NCBI GenBank assembly: GCA_963738575.1
Contig: CAVTWY010000002.1
Location: forward strand, 1,178,001 to 1,242,000
From: CAVTWY01 sp963738575
GTDB taxonomy: Bacteria > Pseudomonadota > Gammaproteobacteria > Burkholderiales > Burkholderiaceae_C
DNA length: 64,000 nt
Reading direction: 5' to 3'
In this document: positions 14,396 to 24,323 of the stretch, piece by piece
Numbering within the stretch: position 1 is the stretch's first letter
Layout of the letters: each line of letters opens with the position of its first letter
Notes under the pieces: model-generated
The model's database searches: none
The model's input: only the letters and a program-made list of their open reading frames with translations
Told to the model about the DNA's origin: nothing
Made by a program: the position numbers and the translations under genes

Positions 14396-16711
14396 TCAAC
14401 GCTTGCCCCGCATTTTGGCCCCCAGACGCCGCGCAGCAGGCGGCGTTCTTGCCCCCCCCGTCTCACGCGGCGGCAACCCCGTGTGCTGCGTCAACATCGT
14501 CCCCCGCACAGGCTTGCGCCCAGCCCCTGTTGACGGCGCTCCGGCCTTCTCGGCATCACCAGCCTGCACCCGCATCCGCACAGCCCTCACCCGCTCCCCC
14601 GGCCGAGGCAACGGAATCAACTGTTCACGCCCGTTCCCAATCAGGTCTGCGCGCCCCATCGCTTGCAAGGCCTCGCGCAGCAGCGGCCAATTGTCGGGGT
14701 CGTGCCAGCGCAAGAAGGCTTTGTGCAATCGGCGTCGGCGCTCGCCCTTCACCACGTCCACTTTTTCGCCCTTGCGCGCATCGCGACTGATGCCTTTGAG
14801 GGGGTTCATTTGCGAGTGGTACATGGCCGTGGCGGTGGCCATGGGGCTGGGGTAAAAGGTTTGCACCTGGTCGGCTTTGAAGCCGTTGCGCTTGAGCCAG
14901 ATGGCCAGGTTCATCATGTCTTCGTCGCCCGTGCCCGGGTGGGCGGCAATGAAGTAAGGGATGAGGTATTGCTTTTTACCGGCGGCGGCGCTGGCCTTGT
15001 CAAACATCTGTTTGAAGCGGTCGTAGGCGCCGATGCCCGGCTTCATCATTTTGGACAGCGGGCCGCCTTCGGTGTGCTCAGGCGCAATTTTGAGGTAACC
15101 GCCCACGTGATGGGTGGCCAGCTCTTCAATGTACGCGGGGGATTGCACCGCCAAGTCGTAGCGCAGGCCCGATGCGATCAAGATCTTCTTCACACCCGGC
15201 AATTGCCTTGCGCGCTGGTAGAGCTTGATGAGCGGAGCGTGGTCGGTGTTGAGATTGCTGCATATGCCGGGGTACACACAGCTGGGCTTGCGGCACGCCG
15301 CCTCGATGGCCGGGCTTTTGCAAGCCAAGCGGTACATGTTGGCCGTGGGGCCGCCCAAATCGCTGATGACGCCGGTAAACCCTTGCACCTTGTCGCGGAT
15401 GTCTTCAATCTCGCGCAGGATCGAGTCTTCGCTGCGGTTTTGAATGATGCGGCCTTCGTGCTCGGTGATGGAGCAAAAGCTGCACCCACCAAAACACCCA
15501 CGCATGATGTTGACCGAAAAGCGAATCATCTCCCACGCGGGAATCTTGGTGGCGCCGTCGTGGCGCCCGCGCTCGTCGGCGTAACGTGGGTGCGGGCTGC
15601 GTGCATACGGCAGGTCAAACACGTGGTCCATCTCGCTGGTGGCCAGGGGGATGGGCGGTGGGTTGATCCACACGTCGCGGTCGGCATGGCGCTGCACCAG
15701 CGCACGGGCGTTGCCGGGGTTGGTCTCCAGGTGCAAGACGCGGCTGGCGTGGGCATACAAAACGGGGTCGCGCTTGACTTGCTCGTACGACGGCAGGCGG
15801 ATGACGGTTTTGTCACGCGCCGGCATCACCACCGCCCCAACTTTGCGGCTGGTGGGCATGGCCACGATGCTTTCCCCAGCTGCGGTGGGCGCCGCCGCGT
15901 CGGTTTTGCACGCTGCGTCGTCGGGCATCGACATCACGTAGGGGTTGATGTGCTCGTCGATGCGGCCGGGGCGATCCACCTCGGTGGAGTCGATCTCCAT
16001 CCACCCTTGCGCGCTTTCGTCGTCGCTGCGGCGCATGAAGGCCGTGCCGCGCACGTCGGTGAGCTTTTCCACCGGCTCGCGCGCAGCCAGGCGATGCGCC
16101 ACTTCGATGACAGCGCGCTCGGCGTTGCCGTACAGCAGCAAGTCGGCTTTGGCGTCCACCAAGATGGAGCGCCGCACTTTGTCTTGCCAGTAGTCGTAAT
16201 GCGCAATGCGCCGCAACGAGCCTTCGATGCCACCCAAAATGATGGGCACTTCGGGGTAGGCCTCTTTGCAGCGGTTGACGTACACCAGGGACGCGCGATC
16301 GGGGCGCGAACCGCCCGTGTTGCCCGGGGTGTAGGCGTCGTCGCGGCGAATTTTGCGATCAGCCGTGTAGCGGTTGATCATCGAATCCATGTTGCCCGCC
16401 GTCACCCCAAAAAACAAGTTGGGGCGGCCCAGGGCCTTGAAGGCGTCGGCACTTTGCCAATCGGGTTGCGCAATGATGCCCACGCGAAAGCCCTGGGCCT
16501 CGAGCGTACGCCCGATCACGGCCATGCCAAAGCTGGGGTGGTCCACGTACGCGTCGCCCGACACCACGATGATGTCGCACGAATCCCAGCCGAGCGCATC
16601 CATTTCTTCGCGCGACATGGGCAAAAATGGCGCGGTGCCAAAACGCTTGGCCCAATAGGGGCGGTAGGCCGTGAGCGGCTTGGCTTGGGTGATGTCGGTG
16701 GGGGTGCGCAC
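14396..16711 (-). CDS. ygiQ: YgiQ family radical SAM protein
   Basis: The 771-residue protein is a full-length member of the YgiQ family. The N-terminal cobalamin-binding-like region shows YRPYWAKRFGTAPFLPMSRE and GDAYVDHPSFGMAVIG. The radical SAM centre GCFGGCSFCSITEHEGR has the CxxxCxxC cluster motif. It is a [4Fe-4S] enzyme whose substrate is not established. The C-terminus is a basic, probably disordered tail. The start is GTG at 16711, with a possible -10 element (GACAAT) just upstream, so the message may have almost no leader. Confidence 0.93.
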   Translation of the reverse strand: MRTPTDITQAKPLTAYRPYWAKRFGTAPFLPMSREEMDALGWDSCDIIVVSGDAYVDHPSFGMAVIGRTLEAQGFRVGIIAQPDWQSADAFKALGRPNLFFGVTAGNMDSMINRYTADRKIRRDDAYTPGNTGGSRPDRASLVYVNRCKEAYPEVPIILGGIEGSLRRIAHYDYWQDKVRRSILVDAKADLLLYGNAERAVIEVAHRLAAREPVEKLTDVRGTAFMRRSDDESAQGWMEIDSTEVDRPGRIDEHINPYVMSMPDDAACKTDAAAPTAAGESIVAMPTSRKVGAVVMPARDKTVIRLPSYEQVKRDPVLYAHASRVLHLETNPGNARALVQRHADRDVWINPPPIPLATSEMDHVFDLPYARSPHPRYADERGRHDGATKIPAWEMIRFSVNIMRGCFGGCSFCSITEHEGRIIQNRSEDSILREIEDIRDKVQGFTGVISDLGGPTANMYRLACKSPAIEAACRKPSCVYPGICSNLNTDHAPLIKLYQRARQLPGVKKILIASGLRYDLAVQSPAYIEELATHHVGGYLKIAPEHTEGGPLSKMMKPGIGAYDRFKQMFDKASAAAGKKQYLIPYFIAAHPGTGDEDMMNLAIWLKRNGFKADQVQTFYPSPMATATAMYHSQMNPLKGISRDARKGEKVDVVKGERRRRLHKAFLRWHDPDNWPLLREALQAMGRADLIGNGREQLIPLPRPGERVRAVRMRVQAGDAEKAGAPSTGAGRKPVRGTMLTQHTGLPPRETGGARTPPAARRLGAKMRGKR

Positions 16712-16793
16712 CCCCTATTGTCGCCGCTGCGGGTTTTGGCCTGCCCGCGCCAAGGTTACATGGGGGCGGCGTGCCGTGTTCGGCAGTCGACGG

Positions 16794-18701
16794 TCAAGCG
16801 TTGGTCGTGGCTTCGTCCTCGGTGCGTGCTTGCACGGCCGGTGCGTCGTCGTCGAGCAAAAAGCCACCACTTTGGTGGGCCCAGAGCTTGGCGTACAGGC
16901 CGCCTTGGGCCAACAAGGTGGCGTGGTCGCCCTGCTCCACCACGCGGCCTTTGTCCATCACGATCAGCCTGTCCATGGCAGCAATGGTGGACAAGCGGTG
17001 GGCGATGGCGATGACGGTCTTGCCCTCCATCAGCGAAAACAAACCCTGTTGAATGGCGACCTCGACCTCGCTGTCCAGCGCGCTGGTGGCCTCGTCCAGC
17101 AGCAAGATGGGCGCGTCTTTGAGCATCACCCGCGCGATGGCAATGCGCTGCCGCTGCCCGCCCGACAACTTGACGCCGCGCTCACCCACGTGGGCGTCGT
17201 AGCCCTTGCGGCCCTTGGGGTCGGTCAGCGTGGCAATGAAGTCGCCCGCCTGGGCACGCTCGGCTGCCGCCACCATTTGGGTGTCGTCTGCTTGGGGCTT
17301 GCCATACAGGATGTTGTCGCGTACCGAGCGATGCAACAGCGACGTGTCTTGCGTCACCATGCCCACCTGGGCGCGCAGTGATTCTTGCGTGACGTCGGCA
17401 ATGTTTTGCCCGTCGATCAAGACGCGGCCATCGGCCACGTCGTAGAAGCGCAGCAGCAGGTTGACGATGGTACTTTTGCCAGCGCCCGAGCGGCCCACCA
17501 AGCCGATTTTTTCACCCGGGCGAATGGTGAGGCTGAAGTGCTCGATCACCGCCTTGGGTTGGCCGTAACCAAACGAGACGTCGTCAAAGCGCACCTCGCC
17601 ACGCGGGACGGTCAGCGCGGGCGCGTCGGGCTTGTCCAGCACGGTGTGCGGCTTGGCCAGTGTGCCCATGCCGTCTTGCACGGTGCCAATGTGCTCAAAC
17701 AACGACGCCATCTCCCACATGATCCAGTGCGAGATGCCGTTGAGGCGCAACGCCATCGCCGTGGACGCCGCCACGGCCCCCACCCCCACCTGCTCTTGCG
17801 ACCATAGCCACAGAGCCACACCGCAAGTGCTCAACGTGAGGGCGACCGTCAGGGCCTGGTTCACGATCTCAAACCCCGTCACCAACCGCATTTGTTGGTA
17901 AGCGGTGGTCATGAACTCTTGCATCGCCGACTTTGCGTAGCTGGCCTCGCGGTTGGCATGCGAAAAGAGCTTGACGGTGGTGATGTTGGTGTAGGCGTCG
18001 GTGACGCGGCCCGTCATCAGCGAGCGCGCGTCGGCTTGCACTTTGGCAACCTTGCCCAGGCGCGGCACAAACACGCAAAGCGTCAACACATAACAAACCA
18101 GCCAACCAATGAACGGCAGCAACATCCACAGGTCGAGCCGCCCCACCACCGCCACCATGGTGACGAAGTAGATGACCACAAACACCAGGATGTCCGCCAC
18201 AATGATCCACACGTCGCGCACGGCGAGCGCCGTTTGCATCACCTTGGTGGCCACACGCCCGGCAAACTCGTCCTGGTAAAACGAAAGACTTTGGGCCAGC
18301 ATCAGGCGATGAAAGTTCCAGCGCAAACGCATGGGCACATTGACAAAAATGCCCTGGTACTTGATGAGCGCTTGCAGTGCCACCACCAGGGGGCTTGCTG
18401 CCAGCACGGCCGCCAACAGCAGCATGGTGGGTTTCTCAGTCACCCACAACTGCGCCGGCGCCACGACGGACAACCGGTCGACGATGTAGCCCAGCATGGC
18501 AAACAAGATGGCCTCGAAGGCGCCGATCATGGCGGTGAGCAGCGTCATGGCCGCCAGGTAGGGCCGGATGCCACGCGTGCCGTGCCACAGAAATTTTGCA
18601 AACGTGCTGGGCGGCAGCGAAGGCTCTTGGGCCGGGTAGGTTGGCACCAGGTTTTCAAAGGCGGCAAAGAACGAGGGCTTGTTGGTGTTTTTGTCTTGCA
18701 T
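16794..18701 (-). CDS. ABC exporter, fused membrane and ATPase domains
   Basis: The 635-residue protein is a half-transporter. Six transmembrane helices lie within about residues 50-330. The ATPase has Walker A GLVGRSGAGKST, the Q-loop VTQDTSLLHR, the signature LSGGQRQRIAIARVML, Walker B ILLLDEATSALDS, and the H-loop IAIAHRLSTIA. It belongs to the MsbA/MDR type exporters and should work as a homodimer in the inner membrane; the substrate is unknown. A -10-like TATAGT (18714-18709) overlaps an upstream GTG, so the ATG at 18701 is chosen, implying a very short leader. C-terminal residues are acidic. Confidence 0.93.
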   Translation of the reverse strand: MQDKNTNKPSFFAAFENLVPTYPAQEPSLPPSTFAKFLWHGTRGIRPYLAAMTLLTAMIGAFEAILFAMLGYIVDRLSVVAPAQLWVTEKPTMLLLAAVLAASPLVVALQALIKYQGIFVNVPMRLRWNFHRLMLAQSLSFYQDEFAGRVATKVMQTALAVRDVWIIVADILVFVVIYFVTMVAVVGRLDLWMLLPFIGWLVCYVLTLCVFVPRLGKVAKVQADARSLMTGRVTDAYTNITTVKLFSHANREASYAKSAMQEFMTTAYQQMRLVTGFEIVNQALTVALTLSTCGVALWLWSQEQVGVGAVAASTAMALRLNGISHWIMWEMASLFEHIGTVQDGMGTLAKPHTVLDKPDAPALTVPRGEVRFDDVSFGYGQPKAVIEHFSLTIRPGEKIGLVGRSGAGKSTIVNLLLRFYDVADGRVLIDGQNIADVTQESLRAQVGMVTQDTSLLHRSVRDNILYGKPQADDTQMVAAAERAQAGDFIATLTDPKGRKGYDAHVGERGVKLSGGQRQRIAIARVMLKDAPILLLDEATSALDSEVEVAIQQGLFSLMEGKTVIAIAHRLSTIAAMDRLIVMDKGRVVEQGDHATLLAQGGLYAKLWAHQSGGFLLDDDAPAVQARTEDEATTNA

Positions 18702-18760
18702 GCTTGGCACTATAAAAGCAGCATGAGGCGCACCACTGAATGCCGTCCCCTTGACCGGGG

Positions 18761-19495
18761 TTAAATCAGATCCAACTGGTGGGTATCGCCGTTGTCGTCA
18801 TCGTCGTCCACCTTCTTGCCCACGGCTTTTGCTGGTGCAGGCGCCCTCACCGTCGCAGCCCGCGGATCAGGCTGGGCTTGCAACCGCTCGGCAGCAAAGG
18901 GCACCAACAAGGCCCGCGCTTGGTCGTCAGTGCCCTCCAACCACGCGTCGTAGTCGGCTTCGTCCAAAATTGCCACCATGCGCTTTTCATCTTCGGGGCG
19001 GTGCATGTGCTGGAACACGCCGTGGCCGTCTGCGTTGATGGTCAGCATGGTGAAGCTCAGCCACTCTTGGCCCTTGGCGTCACGCCACCAACCCCACAGG
19101 CCAGCCACCCCCAGGGGCCGGCCATCGCGCCGCGAAATGGCGTAACGCACGGCGCGCCCCGACTCCCAGTTGGGCTCAAACACCACCTCAATGGGCACGA
19201 TGCAGCGCCGCGCGTGCCGCCACGCCTCGCGAAAAGCCGGCTTTTGCGCCACCGTCTCGCTGCGCGCGTTGTAGGTTCGGCGCCCAAACGCCATGTCCTT
19301 TGCCCACGATGGAAGCAGGCCAAACAGCCCCAACCGTGTGTCCCGAATCAACTCGACGCGGTCATGCTTGCGCACAATAAAAGGCGCCAGGCCCCCGGGG
19401 TAGACCTCGGGGGGCAGCGCGTCGCTAGGCCTGTCAACACCGAAGTACTGCACCAAGCGGTCTTGGGCGGTGACGGGTTTGTAGTTGGCGCACAT
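18761..19495 (-). CDS. SOS response-associated peptidase (SRAP, YedK/HMCES type)
   Basis: Taking the ATG at 19495, the protein has 244 residues and starts MCANYKPVTAQDRLVQYFGV. Cys2 becomes the N-terminal residue after Met removal and forms the DNA-protein crosslink at abasic sites in this family. Further family motifs are the Asn of TYNARSETVAQKPAFREAWR, the Glu of RRCIVPIEVVFEPN, and the late MLTINADGHGVFQHMHRPED with its active-site His. It shields abasic sites in single-stranded DNA. An Ala/Lys-rich C-terminal extension ends in a poly-Asp run. It lies divergently from the flavin oxidoreductase gene. Confidence 0.93.
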   Translation of the reverse strand: MCANYKPVTAQDRLVQYFGVDRPSDALPPEVYPGGLAPFIVRKHDRVELIRDTRLGLFGLLPSWAKDMAFGRRTYNARSETVAQKPAFREAWRHARRCIVPIEVVFEPNWESGRAVRYAISRRDGRPLGVAGLWGWWRDAKGQEWLSFTMLTINADGHGVFQHMHRPEDEKRMVAILDEADYDAWLEGTDDQARALLVPFAAERLQAQPDPRAATVRAPAPAKAVGKKVDDDDDNGDTHQLDLI

Positions 19496-19553
19496 GGCGC
19501 ACCAGTTTAGGCGTTCTTCCAAAGCGCAGTTTTGAATGCGATAACCTCACACC

Positions 19554-20588
19554 ATGACCCTGACCCTCTCCATCCTCGACCAAACCATCGCCACCTCAGG
19601 CCGCGGCGAAGACGCAGCCGTGCGCGACACCTTGTCGCTTGCAACGCTGGCTGAATCCCTGGGCTACCACCGGTTCTGGGTGAGCGAGCACCACGGCATG
19701 CCCACCATCGTGGGCACAGCGCCCGAGATCTTGATGGCGGCGATGGCGGCGCGCACCTCCACCATTCGCTTGGGCAGTGCTGGGGTGATGTTGCCGCACT
19801 ACTCACCCTTTAAAGTGGCCGAGCAGTTTCGGGCGCTGGATGCCTTGGCGCCTGGGCGCATCGATCTTGGTGTGGGGCGTGCACCGGGCAGCGACCGGCG
19901 CACGGCGATGGCGTTGAACCCCCATGCCGACCCGACCGCCGAGGACTTTCCCAACAACGTGATGGCGCTTTCAGCGTGGGTGGACGGACAGGCTTTGGGT
20001 GGTTTGGTGGCCCACCCTCGCGCGCCACTCGATGCACCAGCGTTTTCGCGCACGCCCACGGTGTGGATGTTGGGCAGCTCCAACTACGGCGCACAGTTGG
20101 CGGCGGCGCTGGGCTTACCCTATGCCTACGCGTACTTTTTTGTGGATGGCCAAGGGGTTGAAGAGGCACTGCACCTTTACCGCACGCAGTACCAACCCAG
20201 CGCGCGCCACCCCAAGCCCCAAGCCACCATTTGTGTTTGGGCCTTGGCTGCACCCACCGACGACGAGGCGCAGCATCACGCCTTGTCGCGCGAGCGCTGG
20301 CGTGTTGACCGTCAACGGGGCGTGCTGGGCCCCCTGCAGCACCCCGACGAGATTGCCAAGCGGGCTTTCACCGCCGAAGAAATGCCCACCGTGTCGGCCA
20401 TGCGGGCCCGCGCCTTTGTGGGCAGCACCAGCACCGTCAAGCACAAGCTGGACGCGGTCGCGCAAGCCTTGGGTTTGGACGAAGTGGTGATCAACACCTG
20501 GGCGCACGACCCTACCGTAAGGCGCCAGTCGTACACGCTGTTGGCACAGGCTTACGGCCTGAAGCCGCCAGCCGCCCCTACAACTTGA
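19554..20588 (+). CDS. LLM class flavin-dependent oxidoreductase
   Basis: The 344-residue protein is a bacterial luciferase-like monooxygenase with the TIM-barrel signature ESLGYHRFWVSEHHGMPTIV, TSTIRLGSAGVMLPHYSPFK, EQFRALDALAPGRIDLGVGR, and the C-terminal FVGSTSTVKHKL. It is of the single-component MsnO8-like subgroup that uses FMN (or F420 in other phyla). The substrate is unknown. Its 3' end overlaps the convergent TonB receptor gene by 11 bases. Confidence 0.92.
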   Translation: MTLTLSILDQTIATSGRGEDAAVRDTLSLATLAESLGYHRFWVSEHHGMPTIVGTAPEILMAAMAARTSTIRLGSAGVMLPHYSPFKVAEQFRALDALAPGRIDLGVGRAPGSDRRTAMALNPHADPTAEDFPNNVMALSAWVDGQALGGLVAHPRAPLDAPAFSRTPTVWMLGSSNYGAQLAAALGLPYAYAYFFVDGQGVEEALHLYRTQYQPSARHPKPQATICVWALAAPTDDEAQHHALSRERWRVDRQRGVLGPLQHPDEIAKRAFTAEEMPTVSAMRARAFVGSTSTVKHKLDAVAQALGLDEVVINTWAHDPTVRRQSYTLLAQAYGLKPPAAPTT

Positions 20589-22905
20589 TCTCCAGCCGAA
20601 CGTTGAGGTTCATGCGACCTTTGTCGGCGTTGGTGGTGGTTTGTGCCAAGCCAAAGCCTTCGACGCGGTTGGTGGTTTGATAATCACGCGGCGCAAAGTT
20701 GCTGGCCGTTACGCGCAATTGCAAGTTGGGGTCAAACACCCAAAGGGCGTAGGCGTCCCCCACCAGCTTGGCCGATTCGCGAAAGATCTGCGTCTCTGAA
20801 ATGCGCGTGGTCGCACGACGGCGTCCAGTTCAAGTTGCCCCCCACCGACAACGGCGTCCCACGCCAGCGGTAATCGGCACCCAAATTGACCGAGCCACGG
20901 GCCTGAGATTCCAGCCGGTTGTTGGGGCCCGGCACACTTTTGACCTTGGAGTCGTAGATGCTGCCGTTCCAACGCAAGTCAACCCGGGGCGCGTCCGTCA
21001 AAAGTTGGTCAAGCCGAAACTTGGCCTCTAGTTCTAGGCCGCTGGTGGTGGCGTCACCCACATTCTGGGGCCGGGATTCAACGCGGCCGTTGCTTGTGTT
21101 GACTGAAATCACGTTGCGAATCACGTCACTCAGGCTGCGGTGGAAGAGATTGGCACTTAGCACGCCACCTTCGTCAAGGTAGCGCTCAAAGGCCAAGTCA
21201 ACCCCCGTGGCCAGCTCGGGCTTGAGATCGGGGTTGCCGTAACGGTCGGGCGACGTCAGCGAGTTGTTGAGCGACACGTTGGGGCGCGCGATCAGTTGCG
21301 CCAGGGTGGGTGTGCGGTAGCTGCGCGTTAGCGACACCCTGATTTGATCGCGCTTTTTGGCGTCCAGTTTGTACACTGCATGCATCAGCGGCGTTGCTAC
21401 GCTGCTGCGGTTTTGCACGGTGGCCCCGTCGGCGCCCGAGCCCGCGGTTTGAATGCCTTCCCAGCGAATCCCCGCGTGAGCGCCCCACTGCGGGGTGATG
21501 TTCCATTCGTCTTGGATGTAAAACGCGGCGCGGCGCGTGGACGACATCAGGTTCTCACCAAAATCGTCCAACACCACAGGCGCAGAACCGTTGATCAAGC
21601 GTCACCCGCGTTTCGTCGCGCTGGTTGCTTTCCAGCTCCATGCCTGCCACCACGTTGTGGTTCTCGGCAAAGAGTTTGGTGGCCTTGCCGTTCAACGACA
21701 CGTTGTTGTCGCGCCAGTCGGTGTCGTTACTGATGGTTCGCACGGGCACACCGGCAGCGTCCAACTGCTCACTCTGGTTGCCACCGCGCCAACGGTGTTT
21801 GCCCAAGTTGAGCCGCGTCTCGACGCGCGTGCCGCCCTCCAACAAGCGGTTGTACTGCGAGTTAAGTCGCAGCATGGTGAAGCGCCCATCGGATTGCCCC
21901 TGTGCCGTTGCAAATTCTGGGCGTGCCCACCAAGGTGTCACGCACGCCAAAGGATCGACCATCGCTTTCGTTCAGGATGACCATGGGCATCAGCACCAAG
22001 GCATGGCCCTCACCAAACCGAAACTGCAAACGCGCGTTGACGTTGAAGCCCTGGTTCTTGTTGACGTTCTCGGACTGGCTGTTGTAGCGGCTCACCTCGT
22101 CGCCCGTGGTGAGGTCTTGCGCCACCGTGGTGGCCGACGATGCAAATTCGTTGTTGCGCCTGAACAAGGCCACCGTGCTGGTGTAGATAAAGCCCGCGCC
22201 AATGCTGTCGTTGCGCGTCCAGAAGAGGCCTGGCGAGAATCGCCCGGCGCTGGTCTCAAACCCAATCTTCAAATCGTTGAGGCGCTTGGTAAAACCTTCG
22301 CGCGTGATGATGTTGATGGTGCCTGCAATGGCACGGGCACCCGTTTCGGCCGTGGGGGCACGAAGCACTTCGATGCGGTCAATTTGCTCGGGTGTGATGG
22401 AGTCGATCGAGAACCCAGGTGGCAGGCGCTCGCCGTTGAGCAAAATTTGCGTGAACCCCGCCCCCAGCCCGCGCATGCGCGGACCACCGCCCCGGCCCGG
22501 CGCACCCCCCACCGTGACACCGGGCAGGCGCTTGAGCACCTCTGACGTGTTGCTGTCGCCATAGCGCTCAATTTCTTCGCGCCCAATGACGATTTTGGCC
22601 GCTGTGGATTGCCGCCGCTCGTCGTTGTCACTGGGGCGCCCTCCTTGAATCTCGACGCGCTGCGGGGCTGGTGCAACCTGCTGCGCGGGTGCCACTTGCG
22701 GTGCAGGCGCCGCAGCCGGCGTTGTGGCCGCAGGCGCTGACGCCGCAGCGGGTGGCGCTGCCGCGCGCTGGGGCGCGCTTGCAGCACCGGCTGGCGGTGG
22801 TGCCTGGGCGCAAACCGACGAAACGACCACCATCGCGGCGGCAAAAACCAGGGGCTGATGGCGTGGGAGCACAAAAACGCGCTTGCAATGACAGATTCTG
22901 GCCAT
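20578..22905 (-). pseudogene. TonB-dependent receptor with three single-base frameshifts
   Basis: The start ATG at 22905 opens a signal peptide and an Ala/Pro-rich linker. A plug domain follows (IVIGREEIERYGDSNTSEVL, RLPGVTV, MRGLGAGFTQILLNGERLPP, RIEVLRAPTAETGARAIAGT). The beta-barrel reads on in three +1 steps near 21917, 21597 and 20812, each explained by one extra base; the final frame ends NVRLEIKL. The total of about 775 residues is normal for the family, and the protein sequence is coherent throughout. It would import a siderophore or other nutrient across the outer membrane. A weak Fur-like sequence (CAATGACAATGCG) lies upstream. Sequence error is a likely cause of the breaks. Confidence 0.88.
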
Positions 22906-23000
22906 GGACAAAGGTCTACCGAGCGGTGAAGGTAACGCATTGTCATTGAGACTTGTAAAGACCCTGTGAAGCAAAACGCAGAACGTGTTGAAATCCATCC

Positions 23001-23645
23001 ATGCACAGGGGGCTCCAAGTCATTGCCGCCAAACCGTGGGTGGTCGCCGTTGACAAACCTGCAGGCTTGCCCGCCGTACCGGGGCGGACCGAGGCACATG
23101 CCGATTGCGTGTGGACACGCTTGCTAAGTGTTCAACCGGATGCACTCGTGGTTCATCGGCTCGACATGGCCACCTCTGGCGTGATGGTGTTTGCCATCGG
23201 TGCCGCCGCCCAACGCGCGATCAGCATGGCGTTCGAGCGCCGGCAAATAAACAAGCGCTATGTCGCCGACGTGCATGGCTTGGTGGCCGAAGACGAAGGG
23301 CAAATGACATGGCCGCTGATTGCAGACTGGCCCAACCGCCCGCGGCAACGGGTCGACCTCGTCCATGGAAAACCGTCGACGACGCTGTTTCGTGTTTTGT
23401 CTCGCGATGCAACCCGCAACACCAGCAGGCTAGCGCTAACGCCCATCACCGGCCGCTCACATCAACTGCGCGTGCATTGCCTCACGCTGGGCCACCCCAT
23501 CGTCGGTGACAAACTCTATGGCCCCAGCGACGGCGCGGCGACCCTGCGCCTGCACGCCACCCGCATCGATTTGCCAACCCCTCCACCGCATGACAGCGAC
23601 GCCTCGCGCGTTCAATTTGAAAGCAAGGAACCAGCATGGACATGA
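23001..23645 (+). CDS. RluA-family pseudouridine synthase
   Basis: The 214-residue protein has the RluA catalytic motif HRLDMATSG with the catalytic Asp, the N-terminal VVAVDKPAGLPAVPG, and the C-terminal TGRSHQLRVHCLTLGHPIVG followed by GDKLYG. It lacks an S4 RNA-binding domain, as in RluA itself, which modifies 23S rRNA and some tRNAs. The exact target cannot be read from the sequence. It is divergent from the TonB receptor and overlaps the next gene by 10 bases. Confidence 0.92.
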   Translation: MHRGLQVIAAKPWVVAVDKPAGLPAVPGRTEAHADCVWTRLLSVQPDALVVHRLDMATSGVMVFAIGAAAQRAISMAFERRQINKRYVADVHGLVAEDEGQMTWPLIADWPNRPRQRVDLVHGKPSTTLFRVLSRDATRNTSRLALTPITGRSHQLRVHCLTLGHPIVGDKLYGPSDGAATLRLHATRIDLPTPPPHDSDASRVQFESKEPAWT

Positions 23646-24307
23646 ACCCACGCAACAAGCCGTTGGTGCCCGTGGCACCTTTTGTCATCACGCGTCGCCG
23701 TTCAATGGTTGTGTTATCTGGTGCTGTTACGGCTGCAACGTGGCCCGCATCGACCCCATTGGCGCAAAGCCAGCGCCGCCTCACGCCAACGCAGACCGAG
23801 GGGCCCTACTATCCTGTCGAGCTGCCCGCCGACTCCGACAACGACTTGTTGACCAACGGCAGCCGCACCTTTGCACCCCAGCAACGAGCCATCGTTGAGG
23901 GCGTCGTGACCGACCGCGACGGCCGCCCGGTGCGCGGCGCGGTGGTGGAGATCTGGCAATGCGACCAAAACGGCCACTACCACCACCCCCGTGACGGCGG
24001 ACGGGCTGACCCGGCGTTTCAAGGATTTGGTCGAACTGCGGTGGATGCCGAAGGGCGTTACCAGTTCAAGACGATGCGGCCCGCACCGTACTCGGGCAGA
24101 ACGCCCCACATTCACGTCAAAGTCAAACTCAACAAGTTGGAACTGCTCACCACCCAACTCTACGTGGCCGACGACCCTGGCAACGACCGTGACAGCCTGT
24201 GGCGCAGGCTGCGAAACGCCGAGGATCGCGCCGCGCTCACGGTGCCCTTCGCGACGCACTCGCCGGGCTGGCTGCGCGCGCAGTTCCCCATCGTGGTTGA
24301 CGCCTAG
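23636..24307 (+). CDS. Exported intradiol ring-cleavage dioxygenase
   Basis: The 223-residue protein has a twin-arginine-type signal (TRRRSMVVLSGAVTAATW) and an intradiol dioxygenase domain. Fe(III) ligands are visible as the Tyr of TEGPYYPVELP, the Tyr of NGHYHHPRDG, and the His pair of RTPHIHVKVKL. These enzymes cleave catechol rings between the hydroxyls. Secreted forms of this type are often annotated as protocatechuate 3,4-dioxygenase beta-like, but the physiological substrate is unknown. The start overlaps the upstream pseudouridine synthase gene, suggesting joint transcription. Confidence 0.9.
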   Translation: MDMNPRNKPLVPVAPFVITRRRSMVVLSGAVTAATWPASTPLAQSQRRLTPTQTEGPYYPVELPADSDNDLLTNGSRTFAPQQRAIVEGVVTDRDGRPVRGAVVEIWQCDQNGHYHHPRDGGRADPAFQGFGRTAVDAEGRYQFKTMRPAPYSGRTPHIHVKVKLNKLELLTTQLYVADDPGNDRDSLWRRLRNAEDRAALTVPFATHSPGWLRAQFPIVVDA

Positions 24308-24323
24308 CGTCGGCTCAGGTCGC

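Noticed and set aside
14663..17014. A 783-codon plus-strand open frame opposite ygiQ
   Set aside because: Lies across the antisense of ygiQ and part of the ABC transporter; His/Val/Gly/Ala-rich composition is typical of antisense frames in GC-rich DNA, and it shows no family motif.
22906..23000. Fur-like operator between the TonB receptor and the pseudouridine synthase
   Set aside because: Only a partial match (CAATGACAATGCG) to the Fur consensus; too weak for a separate feature.
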